From NCBI RefSeq assembly GCF_003583985.1, contig NZ_QXML01000001.1, positions 1 through 64,000 on the forward strand: a DNA stretch of 64,000 nt, written 5' to 3'. This DNA is from Algoriphagus lacus. GTDB taxonomy: Bacteria > Bacteroidota > Bacteroidia > Cytophagales > Cyclobacteriaceae. Below are positions 42,187 through 50,485 of this stretch, in pieces. The notes beneath the pieces were generated by a model. That model searched no databases and was not told the origin of the DNA. It worked only from the letters and a program-made list of their open reading frames with translations. The position numbers and the translations under genes are program-made. How positions within the stretch are numbered: the stretch's first letter is position 1; every line of letters begins with the position of its first letter.

Positions 42187-42736
42187 AATCTATTCCTAGA
42201 AAGTCAACATCAAAGATCAAAACGGAGTTTGGAGGAATTCTGTCACTGTTTGATTGGTTTCGATAGCCGTATGGGGAGGGAATAATCAATACTGCTTTTG
42301 AGCCAGGTCTGAGTCTTCGGAAGGCAATATCCCATCCCTGGATCACCCCGCTGGATCCAATAATAAAGCTAAACGCATTGTATTTTCTCCCTTCCACATA
42401 AATATTGTTTTCACGGGCAACTGTTTCGATACTGGTATCGAATACCGAACCATCTTCCATCAATGAGCCGGTATAGTCGGTGTAGACCACTGTGTTAAAC
42501 GTTGGTCGGGTACCTACTCCTTCCTCCTGGACAATGACAACGACCCCACTGGGATCATGAATTCGATAAAGACTGTCAATCTTGGCCGTATCTAAGTAGG
42601 CCACGATTTTGGTACTGTCAATTTTTAAATTTCCCTCCACATCGTATGCTGGCCCGGTATTGAACGGATTGGTAGGTTCGCAGGACAAGAGAGCTAGCAG
42701 GCCCAGGAAAAATACAGGAATGAGTCTTTTAATCAT
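42185..42736 (-). CDS. FKBP-type peptidyl-prolyl isomerase lipoprotein (third of three)
   Basis: A 183-residue lipoprotein with lipobox LLSC (signal IPVFFLGLLALLSC). The C-terminal FKBP domain shows VVYTDYTGSLMEDGSVFDTS, GVIQGWDIAFRRLRPGSKAVLIIPSPYGYRN and IPPNSVLIFDVDF; the active-site Trp and most aromatic residues are present. All three FKBPs here carry an extra segment after the FDTS motif (IETVARENNIYVEGRKYNAF in this one). It probably assists folding at the periplasmic face of a membrane; the gliding protein GldI is of this class. It overlaps the upstream FKBP gene by 4 bases. Confidence 0.88.
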   Translation of the reverse strand: MIKRLIPVFFLGLLALLSCEPTNPFNTGPAYDVEGNLKIDSTKIVAYLDTAKIDSLYRIHDPSGVVVIVQEEGVGTRPTFNTVVYTDYTGSLMEDGSVFDTSIETVARENNIYVEGRKYNAFSFIIGSSGVIQGWDIAFRRLRPGSKAVLIIPSPYGYRNQSNSDRIPPNSVLIFDVDFLGID

Positions 42737-43290
42737 GGGTTTGGCAGTGAACCTTTTTTCACTTCAAGAAGGTCAATCTCAAAGATCAAGGGTGAATTTG
42801 CAGGAACAGGACCTTGCGGCTGGTTACCATATCCTAGTCTTGACGGGAAAATCACTGTTGCTTTTTCTCCCTGCTTCATAAGCGAAATGGCAAATTCAAA
42901 TCCTGAAATGGCAAAGTTAAATCCAGGTCTGAACTTCAGGGGCTGGTATTTTCTTGAACTCGAAAAGATCCCATTATCCTTGGCAACTTGCTCCAAGGAT
43001 GTATCAAATACCTCGTTGCTTAGGAGCTTACCGGTATAGTTCACCGTAACAGTATCTCCCCTTACCACGGTGAGACCTGCATCATTGGAAACTTGCCAAA
43101 ACATATAAAATCCCTCCACTTCTTCTTTGTACTCCTTTACCCCAACAATGGGGTTTTCTTGAAGGTATTTCTGGATTTCTTCTTTATCCTGTTGGAGGAT
43201 TACTTCCTCCGTTTGGTCAGGATCAATACAAGAAACCCATGAAAAAGCTACTAAGAGCAGGGCTGCAATCGCGATTAGTCGGTTCTTCAT
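42733..43290 (-). CDS. FKBP-like lipoprotein (second of three), active-site Trp replaced
   Basis: A 185-residue lipoprotein with signal LIAIAALLLVAFSWVSC. The FKBP domain has VTVNYTGKLLSNEVFDTS, the family insert (LEQVAKDNGIFSSSRKYQPL), and PANSPLIFEIDLLEV. Where its neighbours have GWD this one has SGFEFAISLMKQGEKATVIFP, so the active-site tryptophan is phenylalanine and the Asp is lost. Isomerase activity may be weak, and a chaperone or binding role is plausible. It overlaps the downstream FKBP gene by 4 bases and lies 34 bases after the first. Confidence 0.86.
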   Translation of the reverse strand: MKNRLIAIAALLLVAFSWVSCIDPDQTEEVILQQDKEEIQKYLQENPIVGVKEYKEEVEGFYMFWQVSNDAGLTVVRGDTVTVNYTGKLLSNEVFDTSLEQVAKDNGIFSSSRKYQPLKFRPGFNFAISGFEFAISLMKQGEKATVIFPSRLGYGNQPQGPVPANSPLIFEIDLLEVKKGSLPNP

Positions 43291-43324
43291 ATGCTTTGGT
43301 TTAGTTCAATTACTCTGAAAATTA

Positions 43325-44251
43325 TTACTTCTGGACGTCGGTCACTTCTACGTCAAATACGAGAATGGAGTTGGCAGGAATCAAGGCGCCGGCACCACTT
43401 TCACCATAAGCCAATGGTGAAGGAATGATGAATTTGGCCTTTGAACCTTTTTTCAAGAGCATCAAGCCTTCATCCCAACCTGGGATCACCTGACCCATTC
43501 CCACGTTAACTGGAAGGGGCTCATACGGTCTAGCTTCATCAAATACATTATTGGCCTTTGCCAAATCAGGCAAAGAGGTGTCAAACAAAGTTCCGTTAAG
43601 GAGGTATCCAGCATAGTTTACGTACATGGTAGTTCCAGGAGTAGTTGCATCCCCTGTTCCTTCCTGCTCGATCACATAGTACAGACCGTTTTCAGTTTTT
43701 TGGGCAGTCAGACCTTTCTCAGTGATGTAAGCCTCGATCGTTTTAGCTTCCTCTACCAACAGCGTCTTTGCTCTTTCGGCACTTTTAGCTTGCTCAGCGG
43801 CCATCACTTCTTCATAGTAAGCCTGCATAGCAGCTTCATCTTTGACGTCAAATGCTCCCAATTTTACTTTTACTATGTCATCTTCTTTCAGGAATGCAGG
43901 CTGATTCCCGTTGAAAATAATTTTTGCAGTTGATTCAAAATTGATGGAATCGCCTTTTCTCAAGCTTAGGAAAATCTCATCCATTCCGTTTTGAGGAGCC
44001 AGCGTGTCATTCGCCATCAGGTAACCAGGGAATGGCTGACCTGCAGTTGTGTAGATTACGGAATCACCAGCTGTAGTGATTTCCAGGTTATAAAGAAGGA
44101 AATGACCATTTGGCGCTTTCTCCGATCCTTCGTTGATGTAAGTGTATTCAATTGCGTCCTTCTCAGTGACTTTGGATTTCTGACAGGAAGACATAGTGCT
44201 CGCTCCAAATATCAGAACGAGGATCGCCAATAGGCTTTTGCTGTTTTTCAT
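43325..44251 (-). CDS. FKBP-type peptidyl-prolyl isomerase lipoprotein (first of three), two-domain
   Basis: A 308-residue lipoprotein (LAILVLIFGASTMSSC). An N-terminal region (about 40-150) looks like a degenerate FKBP fold with LSLRKGDSINF. An alanine/glutamate-rich helix follows (about 155-200; AAMQAYYEEVMAAEQAKSAER), then an intact C-terminal FKBP domain with MYVNYAGYLLNGTLFDTS, the family insert, GQVIPGWDEGLMLLKKGSKAKFIIPSPLAYG, and IPANSILVFDVEV. It leads the three-gene FKBP operon. Its start codon is preceded by copy B of a leader repeat that also precedes the dehydrogenase gene at 41443. Confidence 0.88.
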   Translation of the reverse strand: MKNSKSLLAILVLIFGASTMSSCQKSKVTEKDAIEYTYINEGSEKAPNGHFLLYNLEITTAGDSVIYTTAGQPFPGYLMANDTLAPQNGMDEIFLSLRKGDSINFESTAKIIFNGNQPAFLKEDDIVKVKLGAFDVKDEAAMQAYYEEVMAAEQAKSAERAKTLLVEEAKTIEAYITEKGLTAQKTENGLYYVIEQEGTGDATTPGTTMYVNYAGYLLNGTLFDTSLPDLAKANNVFDEARPYEPLPVNVGMGQVIPGWDEGLMLLKKGSKAKFIIPSPLAYGESGAGALIPANSILVFDVEVTDVQK

Positions 44252-44343
44252 TTGTTTATAATTTGTCTTTTAAAGGTCACATGGAATCTCGCATGGCCCA
44301 TAATCATGGCTGGTTTTGTCTTTTTTGACATGCTCGATTTCAT
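44252..44343 (-). repeat. Conserved 5' leader, copy B
   Basis: Copy B of the leader described at 41444-41544, directly upstream of the first FKBP gene. The two conserved blocks flank a different 36-base middle. On the minus strand a 31-codon frame runs from ATG 44343, and its TGA overlaps the FKBP start codon (ATGA). Confidence 0.7.
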
Positions 44344-44386
44344 AAAGGTTAAGTGAATTTTCTGAGTAATTTTTCTGCATCAGGCC

Positions 44387-45421
44387 TTATCCGGCTGAAA
44401 TTGTTTCAGAGTGAAACAGTTCTTCCTGGCATTTTTCAACAAGTGATTCAAATCGGTCAACGGTGTCTTTAAGGCTTAAAGCAGATTTTCCTCCGGCAGC
44501 ATTTTTATGACCTCCTCCGTTGAAGTAAGACGCGGCAAATTTATTGACCGCTACATCACTGCTGGATCGGAAGGAAATTTTAATTCCGTCTTCCCGCTCT
44601 GAAAACAAGGCTGCAAGCTTGATACCGTCCAAAGATAGGGCATAATTGACCAATCCTTCCGTGTCACCGGTCTGGCTTTGATATTTTTTAAGATCTTTTT
44701 TGCTGATCACAAAATAAGCGGTGTGAAGGTCTTCACGTACGATCAATCTCCTGGTGATGGCAAATCCTATGAATTTGAGACGGTTTACCGAATTGGAATC
44801 GTAAATCAAATTGGCAATTTGGGAACTGTCGGCTCCGATTTCAATAAGTTCAGCTACAACAAGGTGGACATTCTTGGTAGTATTCGGATGACGAAATCCT
44901 CCAGTGTCAGTCATGATGCCTGCATAAAGGCACTCCGCAATATCCTTGTCGATCAAGTCTTTATCGCCGAGTTCAACTATAAGCTGATAAACCAACTCAC
45001 AGGTAGCGGCAGCTTTGGTACTCCAGTATCTGAAGTCGGCAAAGTCTTCAGGATCCTGATGATGATCAATATTGACTACAAAAGCGTTTGATTTTCGGAT
45101 CATCTCACCCAGCTCATTGACCCGGTCCAACACTGAAAAATCAAGGCAGAAGATGATATCTGCTTGTTCCAGACGAAGAGTAGCTAATGGCTTTTCCTCA
45201 GGCTTACTGAAATCAAGTACCGATTCATTGCCTTTCATCCAGGCCAAAAAGGAGGGATAGTCAGAGGGAGTTACGACTGAAACTTCGTGACCTTTTCTGA
45301 TTAGGTAATTCGCCAAACCCAATGAAGAGCCCAATGCATCGGCGTCGGGCTTGACATGGGTAGTGATGAATATTTTCTTGGGAGAGGAAAGTTCTTTTTT
45401 AAACGAGGCTAAAGCTTCCAT
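44387..45421 (-). CDS. nrnA: DHH family phosphoesterase, NrnA-like (oligoribonuclease/pAp phosphatase)
   Basis: A 344-residue cytoplasmic enzyme that degrades nano-RNA and 3'-phosphoadenosine-5'-phosphate. DHH-domain motifs: ITTHVKPDADALGSSLGLA near the start, IFCLDFS, NIDHHQDP (the DHH motif), and GIMTDTGGFRHPNT. The C-terminal DHHA1 domain carries ISFRSSSDVAVNKFA and GGGHKNAAGG. I choose ATG 45421; a TTG 14 codons upstream would add an unrelated stretch. It is divergent from ndk. Confidence 0.92.
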   Translation of the reverse strand: MEALASFKKELSSPKKIFITTHVKPDADALGSSLGLANYLIRKGHEVSVVTPSDYPSFLAWMKGNESVLDFSKPEEKPLATLRLEQADIIFCLDFSVLDRVNELGEMIRKSNAFVVNIDHHQDPEDFADFRYWSTKAAATCELVYQLIVELGDKDLIDKDIAECLYAGIMTDTGGFRHPNTTKNVHLVVAELIEIGADSSQIANLIYDSNSVNRLKFIGFAITRRLIVREDLHTAYFVISKKDLKKYQSQTGDTEGLVNYALSLDGIKLAALFSEREDGIKISFRSSSDVAVNKFAASYFNGGGHKNAAGGKSALSLKDTVDRFESLVEKCQEELFHSETISAG

Positions 45422-45567
45422 TAATATCTGTTCAGCGGCACTTTTGGCTCTAGTAGCCTGCAAAGGTCAGCAAATTTTCCAGAAATCCCAAAGACCTCAT
45501 AAGACTGATAATTAGGAGGGTAACCAAGAATTAATGGAGAGTAGCGGAATAATGATCCGAAAACTCC

Positions 45568-45575
45568 TATTTTTG
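45568..45575 (+). promoter_or_regulatory. -7 element of the ndk promoter
   Basis: TATTTTTG, a perfect TAnnTTTG match, 31 bases before the ndk start. No TTG is present at the expected -33 distance. Confidence 0.55.
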
Positions 45576-45606
45576 CGGCCAAATTAAACCAAGACACAAC
45601 AATCCC

Positions 45607-46029
45607 ATGGCAGGAAACAGAACATTCACTATGATCAAACCGGATGCTTTTGAAGCCGGAAACTCAGGCGCTATCCTGAAAATGATCGAAGAGGCAGGCT
45701 TCAAGATTGTGGCTATGAAAGCTACCCGATTGACTCCGGAATTGGCAGGCAAATTTTATGAAGTTCACAAGGAAAGACCATTCTACGCAGATCTTTGCAA
45801 ATACATGTCCTCAGGACCAATTATCGCTGCAATCCTAGAAAAGAACAATGCTGTGGAAGATTTCCGTACCCTGATTGGCGCTACCAATCCTGCTAATGCG
45901 GCCGAAGGAACCATCAGAAAAATCTTCGCGAAATCTATTGAAGCTAATGCTGTTCACGGATCTGATTCCGACGAAAACGCAGCCATCGAGGGTAATTTTT
46001 ATTTCTCTCAGTTGGAAAGAGTGATCTGA
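45607..46029 (+). CDS. ndk: Nucleoside diphosphate kinase
   Basis: Transfers the gamma-phosphate from ATP to other NDPs through a phosphohistidine; 140 residues, the usual length. Landmarks are [18 protein letters not shown] at the N-terminus, [28 protein letters not shown], and the catalytic His117 in [12 protein letters not shown]. It is a single-gene unit with an upstream -7 element and a strong downstream terminator. Confidence 0.97.
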   Translation: MAGNRTFTMIKPDAFEAGNSGAILKMIEEAGFKIVAMKATRLTPELAGKFYEVHKERPFYADLCKYMSSGPIIAAILEKNNAVEDFRTLIGATNPANAAEGTIRKIFAKSIEANAVHGSDSDENAAIEGNFYFSQLERVI

Positions 46030-46102
46030 TTGATTCAACAGTCAACGGACTTCAGTCTATAGCAATCAGGCAATAGTACGGATAAGTTGAATGAAAAAAT
46101 GA

Positions 46103-46137
46103 CAAAAAAAGCGCCTCAATTAGGGCGCTTTTTTTTT
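46103..46137. terminator. Bidirectional terminator after ndk
   Basis: Arms GCGCC (46111-46115) and GGCGC (46124-46128), with an A-run before and a ten-base T-run after. It lies between ndk and the convergent TPM operon. Confidence 0.85.
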
Positions 46138-46188
46138 TCTGCTATTCAGAATAGGTTTGGGTTTGATCCCTCCAAATAGGTAAGTGGC

Positions 46189-47004
46189 TTACCAACTTCC
46201 GCCTGCACCGCCACCTCCGAAAGAACCGCCGCCGAAGCCACCAAATCCACCACCTCCACCGAAGCCACCTCCAAATGATCCACGGCCGGAGGAAAAATCT
46301 CCAAACTTTCCACCCCCGGAACCCTTGAGCATATTGGCAAGCATGATGGTCGTCCAAAGGTCGATTCCTCCACCTTTTCCTCCCATGTGATTGTCATTAT
46401 CCTTTCGGTTTTTGATCAATGGAAGAATCACAAAGAGGAAAACGAAAAGCAAAATCAGGAAAATCGCTCCCCCATGGTTTCCGTTCGACTCCACATCCTC
46501 TGCTTTGTACTCACCCGAAGCCAGTTTGAAAATCATATCTGTGGCCTGATCCAAACCTTGATAGTAAGCCTCCATTTTGAAGTTTGGAATGATCAGGTTG
46601 GTAACGATTCGTTTGGCAAGGGCATCAGGCACTGCCCCTTCCATACCATAGCCTGTCGCAATGAAGACGTTTCGGTCGTCCATCGCAGCTAGGATGAGAA
46701 TGCCATTGTCATTGTTTGCTCCTCCTATTCCCCATGCTTGGGCCAATCGCTGGGAATAATCCGCAATATCATAATCTCCCGTTGACCGCATCATTACAAT
46801 GGCCACTTGGGTAGATGTGCTGTCGTTGTAGGCCACCAACTTTTGCTCAAGCCTTGCCGCTTCCTCAGGGGTAAGTGTCCCGGTGAAATCGTTGACCAAA
46901 CGGGGAGGATCAGGTACTGGAGGAAAATCCTGCGCCTGCACCTGTCCAAACAGGAGTGTAATTAGCAGCAGGATAAGTGGCTGCTTAGCCAAAAGATACT
47001 TCAT
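46189..47004 (-). CDS. TPM-domain membrane protein with glycine-rich tail (YgcG-like)
   Basis: A 271-residue protein with signal peptide LILLLITLLFGQVQAQ. The TPM domain spans about 25-165 (VNDFTGTLTPEEAARLEQKL, STQVAIVMMRSTGDYDIADYSQRLAQAWGIGG, NDNGILILAAMDDRNVFIATGYGMEG). One membrane helix follows (FLILLFVFLFVILPL), then a tail rich in glycine and phenylalanine ending GAGGSW. I prefer ATG 47004, the start that gives a normal signal peptide; an ATG at 47034 is also in frame. It overlaps the second TPM gene by 20 bases. Confidence 0.88.
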   Translation of the reverse strand: MKYLLAKQPLILLLITLLFGQVQAQDFPPVPDPPRLVNDFTGTLTPEEAARLEQKLVAYNDSTSTQVAIVMMRSTGDYDIADYSQRLAQAWGIGGANNDNGILILAAMDDRNVFIATGYGMEGAVPDALAKRIVTNLIIPNFKMEAYYQGLDQATDMIFKLASGEYKAEDVESNGNHGGAIFLILLFVFLFVILPLIKNRKDNDNHMGGKGGGIDLWTTIMLANMLKGSGGGKFGDFSSGRGSFGGGFGGGGGFGGFGGGSFGGGGAGGSW

Positions 47005-47419
47005 CCGAAAGTTCGTTTTTGTCGCCGGATTCATTGTAAGGGAAATGCGCCCCTAGTTGATCTCCCGCTTGGTGAATGCCTTCAATCAGGCCCTGTGAAA
47101 ATTTTCCTTGGCGGAAGTGAGCAGCCATTTGGTCTTTGATGTTATTCCAAAAATTGGTTGGCACCACTGCGTTGATCCCGGCGTCTCCCAAAATGGCAAA
47201 CTTGTGATCCAACACAGCGAGGTAAAACAATACCCCGTTCCGATCCTTGGTATGGTACATTTTCAGAGTCTCAAATACCTCAGCTGCCCGATCAAGTACG
47301 TCTCCTTTGCAGTGATTCTCAATATGAACCTGGATTTCTCCGGAGGTACGGGTCTCAGCTGACTGAATTGCAGCCAGGATCTGAGCCTTTTCCTCCGGAG
47401 AAAATAATTTTTCAGCCAT
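46985..47419 (-). CDS. Soluble TPM-domain protein
   Basis: A 144-residue TPM-domain protein without a signal peptide: FSPEEKAQILAAIQSAETRTSGEIQVHIENHC, DRAAEVFETLKMYHTKDRNGVLFYLAVLDHKFAILGD, then NFWNNIKDQMAAHFRQGKFSQGLIEGI. It is the middle gene of lemA-TPM-TPM; it starts 2 bases after lemA and overlaps the next gene by 20. The arrangement is common in Bacteroidota. The role is thought to lie in envelope or photosystem-like protein maintenance, but it is not settled. Confidence 0.88.
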   Translation of the reverse strand: MAEKLFSPEEKAQILAAIQSAETRTSGEIQVHIENHCKGDVLDRAAEVFETLKMYHTKDRNGVLFYLAVLDHKFAILGDAGINAVVPTNFWNNIKDQMAAHFRQGKFSQGLIEGIHQAGDQLGAHFPYNESGDKNELSDEVSFG

Positions 47420-47421
47420 GA

Positions 47422-48012
47422 TTAAAACTGTACGGTTGGGGCATTTTCAGCTCCTTCTGATGCCTGGAAATATCCTTTTGCTTCAAAATTGTACCAACCC
47501 GCAAAGATGTTGTTCGGGAAGGTTCTCAGGTTGGAGTTATACGCCTGTACCGATTCGTTGAAATTTCTTCTGGCGACAGAAATGCGGTTTTCGGTTCCTT
47601 CCAACTGTGCCTGAAGCTCCAGGAAGTTTTGATTGGCCTTTAGGTCAGGATATTTTTCGACCGTTACGAGCAATCGGCTTAAAGCCCCAGAAAGCTGATC
47701 TTGTGCCTGCTGAAATTCTGCCAGTTTTTCCGGAGTCAAATTGGTAGGATCTATGGTCATCCCAGTAGCTTTGGCTCTGGCCTCAACCACTCCTGTAAGT
47801 GTTTCCTGCTCAAATTCAGCGTACCCTTTTACCGTGTTGACCAAGTTGGGAATCAAGTCGGCTCTCCGCTGATATTGGGTTTGAACTTCGGCCCACTGAC
47901 CGTTGATTTGTTCTTCAGCCTGGACAAACTGATTGTAGGTACCCACTGCTTTGGTGTAGAGGAAAATGCCAACTACCGCAATGATTGCAATAGGAATAAG
48001 GAATTTTTTCAT
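47422..48012 (-). CDS. lemA: LemA family protein
   Basis: A 196-residue protein with one N-terminal membrane helix (KFLIPIAIIAVVGIFLYTKAVGTYN) followed by the LemA coiled-coil domain: EEQINGQWAEVQTQYQRRADLIPNLVNTVKGYAEFEQETL, LSRLLVTVEKYPDLKANQNFLELQAQLEGTENRISVARRNFNESVQAYN, FPNNIFAGWYNF. This matches the family end to end. Its function is unknown. It heads an operon with two TPM genes, a pairing that recurs widely. Confidence 0.95.
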   Translation of the reverse strand: MKKFLIPIAIIAVVGIFLYTKAVGTYNQFVQAEEQINGQWAEVQTQYQRRADLIPNLVNTVKGYAEFEQETLTGVVEARAKATGMTIDPTNLTPEKLAEFQQAQDQLSGALSRLLVTVEKYPDLKANQNFLELQAQLEGTENRISVARRNFNESVQAYNSNLRTFPNNIFAGWYNFEAKGYFQASEGAENAPTVQF

Positions 48013-48114
48013 GTTTTTTAGAATGTGTTAAAAACGAGATGTTACACGGATTTCCAAACAATGTGTTTAAATCCTGACCCAAAGTTATCCAAATATTCCC
48101 GGCGCACAGGAGTT

Positions 48115-49371
48115 TTAGATCTGCTTTTTGAGAAAAACACTCACTTTGTAGTCGCTGTATTTGGTCAGGTCATTCCCTACATAGCGACGCATTTCCAGCT
48201 GAATTTCTCTTCCCTCCTCAGACCTCAGCAACTTGAATATCTCTGAAAGCTCCCAGAGAAATGCGGGCACTTTGTTGATGGTAAGAACCTCATCAAAAGG
48301 TAAAATTCCGACCCGATAGGCTGGAGAACCCGGACGGACATCACTGATGTATATTCGGTTGTCTTCATTTGGTACCTTGCGCAGGATCAGCCCACTCATG
48401 TCAAACTCAAACGGAGAATAAAAAGTCAGCCCTTTCTTGATAAAGAGTCTGTTGCGAGGGTAATCGAGAATCAACCGGGTCCTTCCCAACACCTCTGACC
48501 CCAGGCTACCCATTCTTCCCGTTGCCTTGATCACATCGCTAAAGGCATTCTTGTCGGGAAAAGAAGTCAGCACTTCCTCCATTCTAAGTCCTTTCAAACT
48601 TAGCGCATTTACCCGGCCAATGTATCCATAAAGAACGCCTCCCAAAGATTGGCCCAGTTCAGATTCGATGAAAATCATCGGCATTTTAATTTCATCAGAG
48701 GTCTCCTGATTGAGCAGGAGTCCATGGTTGGCACCGGTGTCTATCAGTAATTTAGCCTGAAGTTTAGGTCCTGATTTTTGGTTGATTTTTGCAGTGATGT
48801 AGGCTTTACTGTCTTCCACAGTAAGATCCATTTTTCGATACAATGGCGGCCTCCATTTAAGCCCTCCCGGTTTATAAAACTCCAGAATACCTTCGTCATA
48901 ATTGATTTTGACAGGATTGTATTTGAAAAACTCATAACCGATAATCCCATAAACCGGTACCCCAATCACGGACTCCAACTCCAAAAAATCTTCCTCCAGT
49001 ACCAATAGGCTTTGTAATCGGCCTTCCACCGGACCCAAATCAATGCTGTTGATCGGAGAAACCTGCGCCATGATACTGGTACTTCCGTCGGCACCTGTGA
49101 TGCTTAGCCTTCGGGTGTACTCTAGTCCCAATGCATCTCCCAACTTCTTGCTAAAAAGGATATTCGAGCGGACGCCAGTGTCAATCAAGAAATTAATTTT
49201 GGTGTTGCCATTGATCGAAACCGGAAGTATGATCAGGCTATTGGAGGAATAAAAGGGAATTTTCACTTTGTTGGCTTCCTCTTTTATAAAATATCCGGGC
49301 ACCTGAGCTCGAATGGAGCCAACAAACTGAAAAATAAAAAGCAAAAGGAGCAAAACCTTTCTTGAAGTCAT
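48115..49371 (-). CDS. Exported retropepsin-like aspartyl protease with PDZ domain
   Basis: A 418-residue protein with signal peptide VLLLLLFIFQFVGSIRAQ. Two pepsin-like half-sites are present in one chain: FLIDTGVRSNILF in the first and LLIDTGANHGLLL in the second, each carrying the catalytic DTG. The C-terminal 100 residues form a PDZ domain (ISDVRPGSPAYRVGILPFDEVLTINKVPA). Aspartyl protease-PDZ proteins are frequent in Bacteroidota, with unknown substrates. It is divergent from the Fur-type regulator gene. Confidence 0.88.
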   Translation of the reverse strand: MTSRKVLLLLLFIFQFVGSIRAQVPGYFIKEEANKVKIPFYSSNSLIILPVSINGNTKINFLIDTGVRSNILFSKKLGDALGLEYTRRLSITGADGSTSIMAQVSPINSIDLGPVEGRLQSLLVLEEDFLELESVIGVPVYGIIGYEFFKYNPVKINYDEGILEFYKPGGLKWRPPLYRKMDLTVEDSKAYITAKINQKSGPKLQAKLLIDTGANHGLLLNQETSDEIKMPMIFIESELGQSLGGVLYGYIGRVNALSLKGLRMEEVLTSFPDKNAFSDVIKATGRMGSLGSEVLGRTRLILDYPRNRLFIKKGLTFYSPFEFDMSGLILRKVPNEDNRIYISDVRPGSPAYRVGILPFDEVLTINKVPAFLWELSEIFKLLRSEEGREIQLEMRRYVGNDLTKYSDYKVSVFLKKQI

Positions 49372-49578
49372 TTGGGTTGGGGCGATCTCTTTTAAAAGTT
49401 AGGGAGTTTTCTTCTAACCATTTACTTTATTAAACTCAAAATCGTACCCATTTGGTTGGATCAAAATCCATAAATCTTCTTTATAATTTAGAATCATCCC
49501 AAATTACCCCTGATCTCCCCGAGCTGTTTGCCAAAAAATCCAGAATACTTCATCTTTAATTTTAAATCAAACTGACAA

Positions 49579-50058
49579 ATGGCAGACTCGGCCCTGATCG
49601 AAAAAGCGAAGAAAATCTTTGAAAATTTCCTGATCAAACAAGGAAACCGAAAGACTCCTGAGCGTTTTTCAGTGATCGATGAGCTTTATTTGCTTCCTGA
49701 GGATGAGCATATTGACGTGGAAGGACTATTTCTGAAAATGAGAAACAAAGGCTACACGATCAGCCGGGCCACCATTTACAATACACTCGATCTACTGGTG
49801 GAAAGCGGATTGGCCGTAAAACATCAGTTCAAAGACAAGGTCGCCCTCTACGAACAGGCACTTACCTACAAGCATCATGATCACCATGTGTGCAACCAAT
49901 GCCGAAAAATCCGGGAATTTTCAGATCCAAGAATTAACGAAATCAAGGAAGCGATGGGAAGGGAATTTCAATCAGGAATTACCAGCCATTCATTGGTTCT
50001 CTACGGAGATTGCAAGATCGAAAACTGTGAAAATCTCAGCGGGCAGCCGTCCTTTTGA
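49579..50058 (+). CDS. Fur family transcriptional regulator
   Basis: A 159-residue metal- or peroxide-responsive repressor. The N-terminal winged helix is KTPERFSVIDELYLLPEDEHIDVEGLFLKM with recognition helix SRATIYNTLDLLVESG. The dimer and metal domain has HHDHHVCNQC, the regulatory histidines plus a CxxC, and a second cysteine pair DCKIENC for structural zinc. Whether it is Fur, PerR or Zur cannot be told. Its last 23 bases overlap the end of the convergent SRPBCC gene. Confidence 0.92.
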   Translation: MADSALIEKAKKIFENFLIKQGNRKTPERFSVIDELYLLPEDEHIDVEGLFLKMRNKGYTISRATIYNTLDLLVESGLAVKHQFKDKVALYEQALTYKHHDHHVCNQCRKIREFSDPRINEIKEAMGREFQSGITSHSLVLYGDCKIENCENLSGQPSF

Positions 50059-50485
50059 AAATTCTGCGGTAGATCGGCTTTCGAAAAGCAAACTGCAACC
50101 ACATCACCGGGAAAAGTAAGACAGTCAACAGACCAACAGGACCTTCAAATTCGATTTCATCCCGAATGATTGATCCAATTCCGGATGAAATAACCCGGTG
50201 CTTGTGCCTCCACTTTTTAAGGAAAAAGGGTAATTCCACTCCCTCATCCACAAAGTAAAACTCCTGATCAGTAGTGCGATCTTCGATAATGTGACTGGTC
50301 CATTTTTGTCTGAAAAAAATAAAATTGAGTTCAAGGGAAACGATATCCCCCTTCTCAGATCCATCAAACCTTAGCAATCTGACAGGTGGAAATGGAGGGC
50401 TGAGTTTTTTGAAAAGAGATTCGGTAAACCCGGCTTTTACGTCAAGGTAACCTTGCTCCACAGGAGTAGCTATGGTGAATTTCAT
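50036..50485 (-). CDS. SRPBCC-fold ligand-binding protein
   Basis: A 149-residue protein with the START/Bet v1-like (SRPBCC) pattern: MKFTIATPVEQ, FPPVRLLRFDGSEKGDIVSLELNF, WTSHIIEDRTTDQEFYFVDEG and HRVISSGIGSIIRDEIEFEGPVG, ending in a hydrophobic stretch and a basic tail. The ligand is unknown. The start ATG 50485 shares one base with the stop of the oxidase subunit upstream (TGATG), and this start fits the family better than an ATG 20 codons earlier. Confidence 0.8.
   Translation of the reverse strand: MKFTIATPVEQGYLDVKAGFTESLFKKLSPPFPPVRLLRFDGSEKGDIVSLELNFIFFRQKWTSHIIEDRTTDQEFYFVDEGVELPFFLKKWRHKHRVISSGIGSIIRDEIEFEGPVGLLTVLLFPVMWLQFAFRKPIYRRIFKRTAAR

Noticed and set aside
46196..46280. Short tandem repeat resembling a CRISPR or microsatellite
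   Set aside because: It is codon-level repetition for glycine and phenylalanine in the TPM tail, with no regular spacers.
46184..46390. A proline-rich 68-codon plus-strand frame
   Set aside because: It is the antisense of the glycine-rich tail of the TPM protein; the repeat bias of that tail keeps the opposite frame open.
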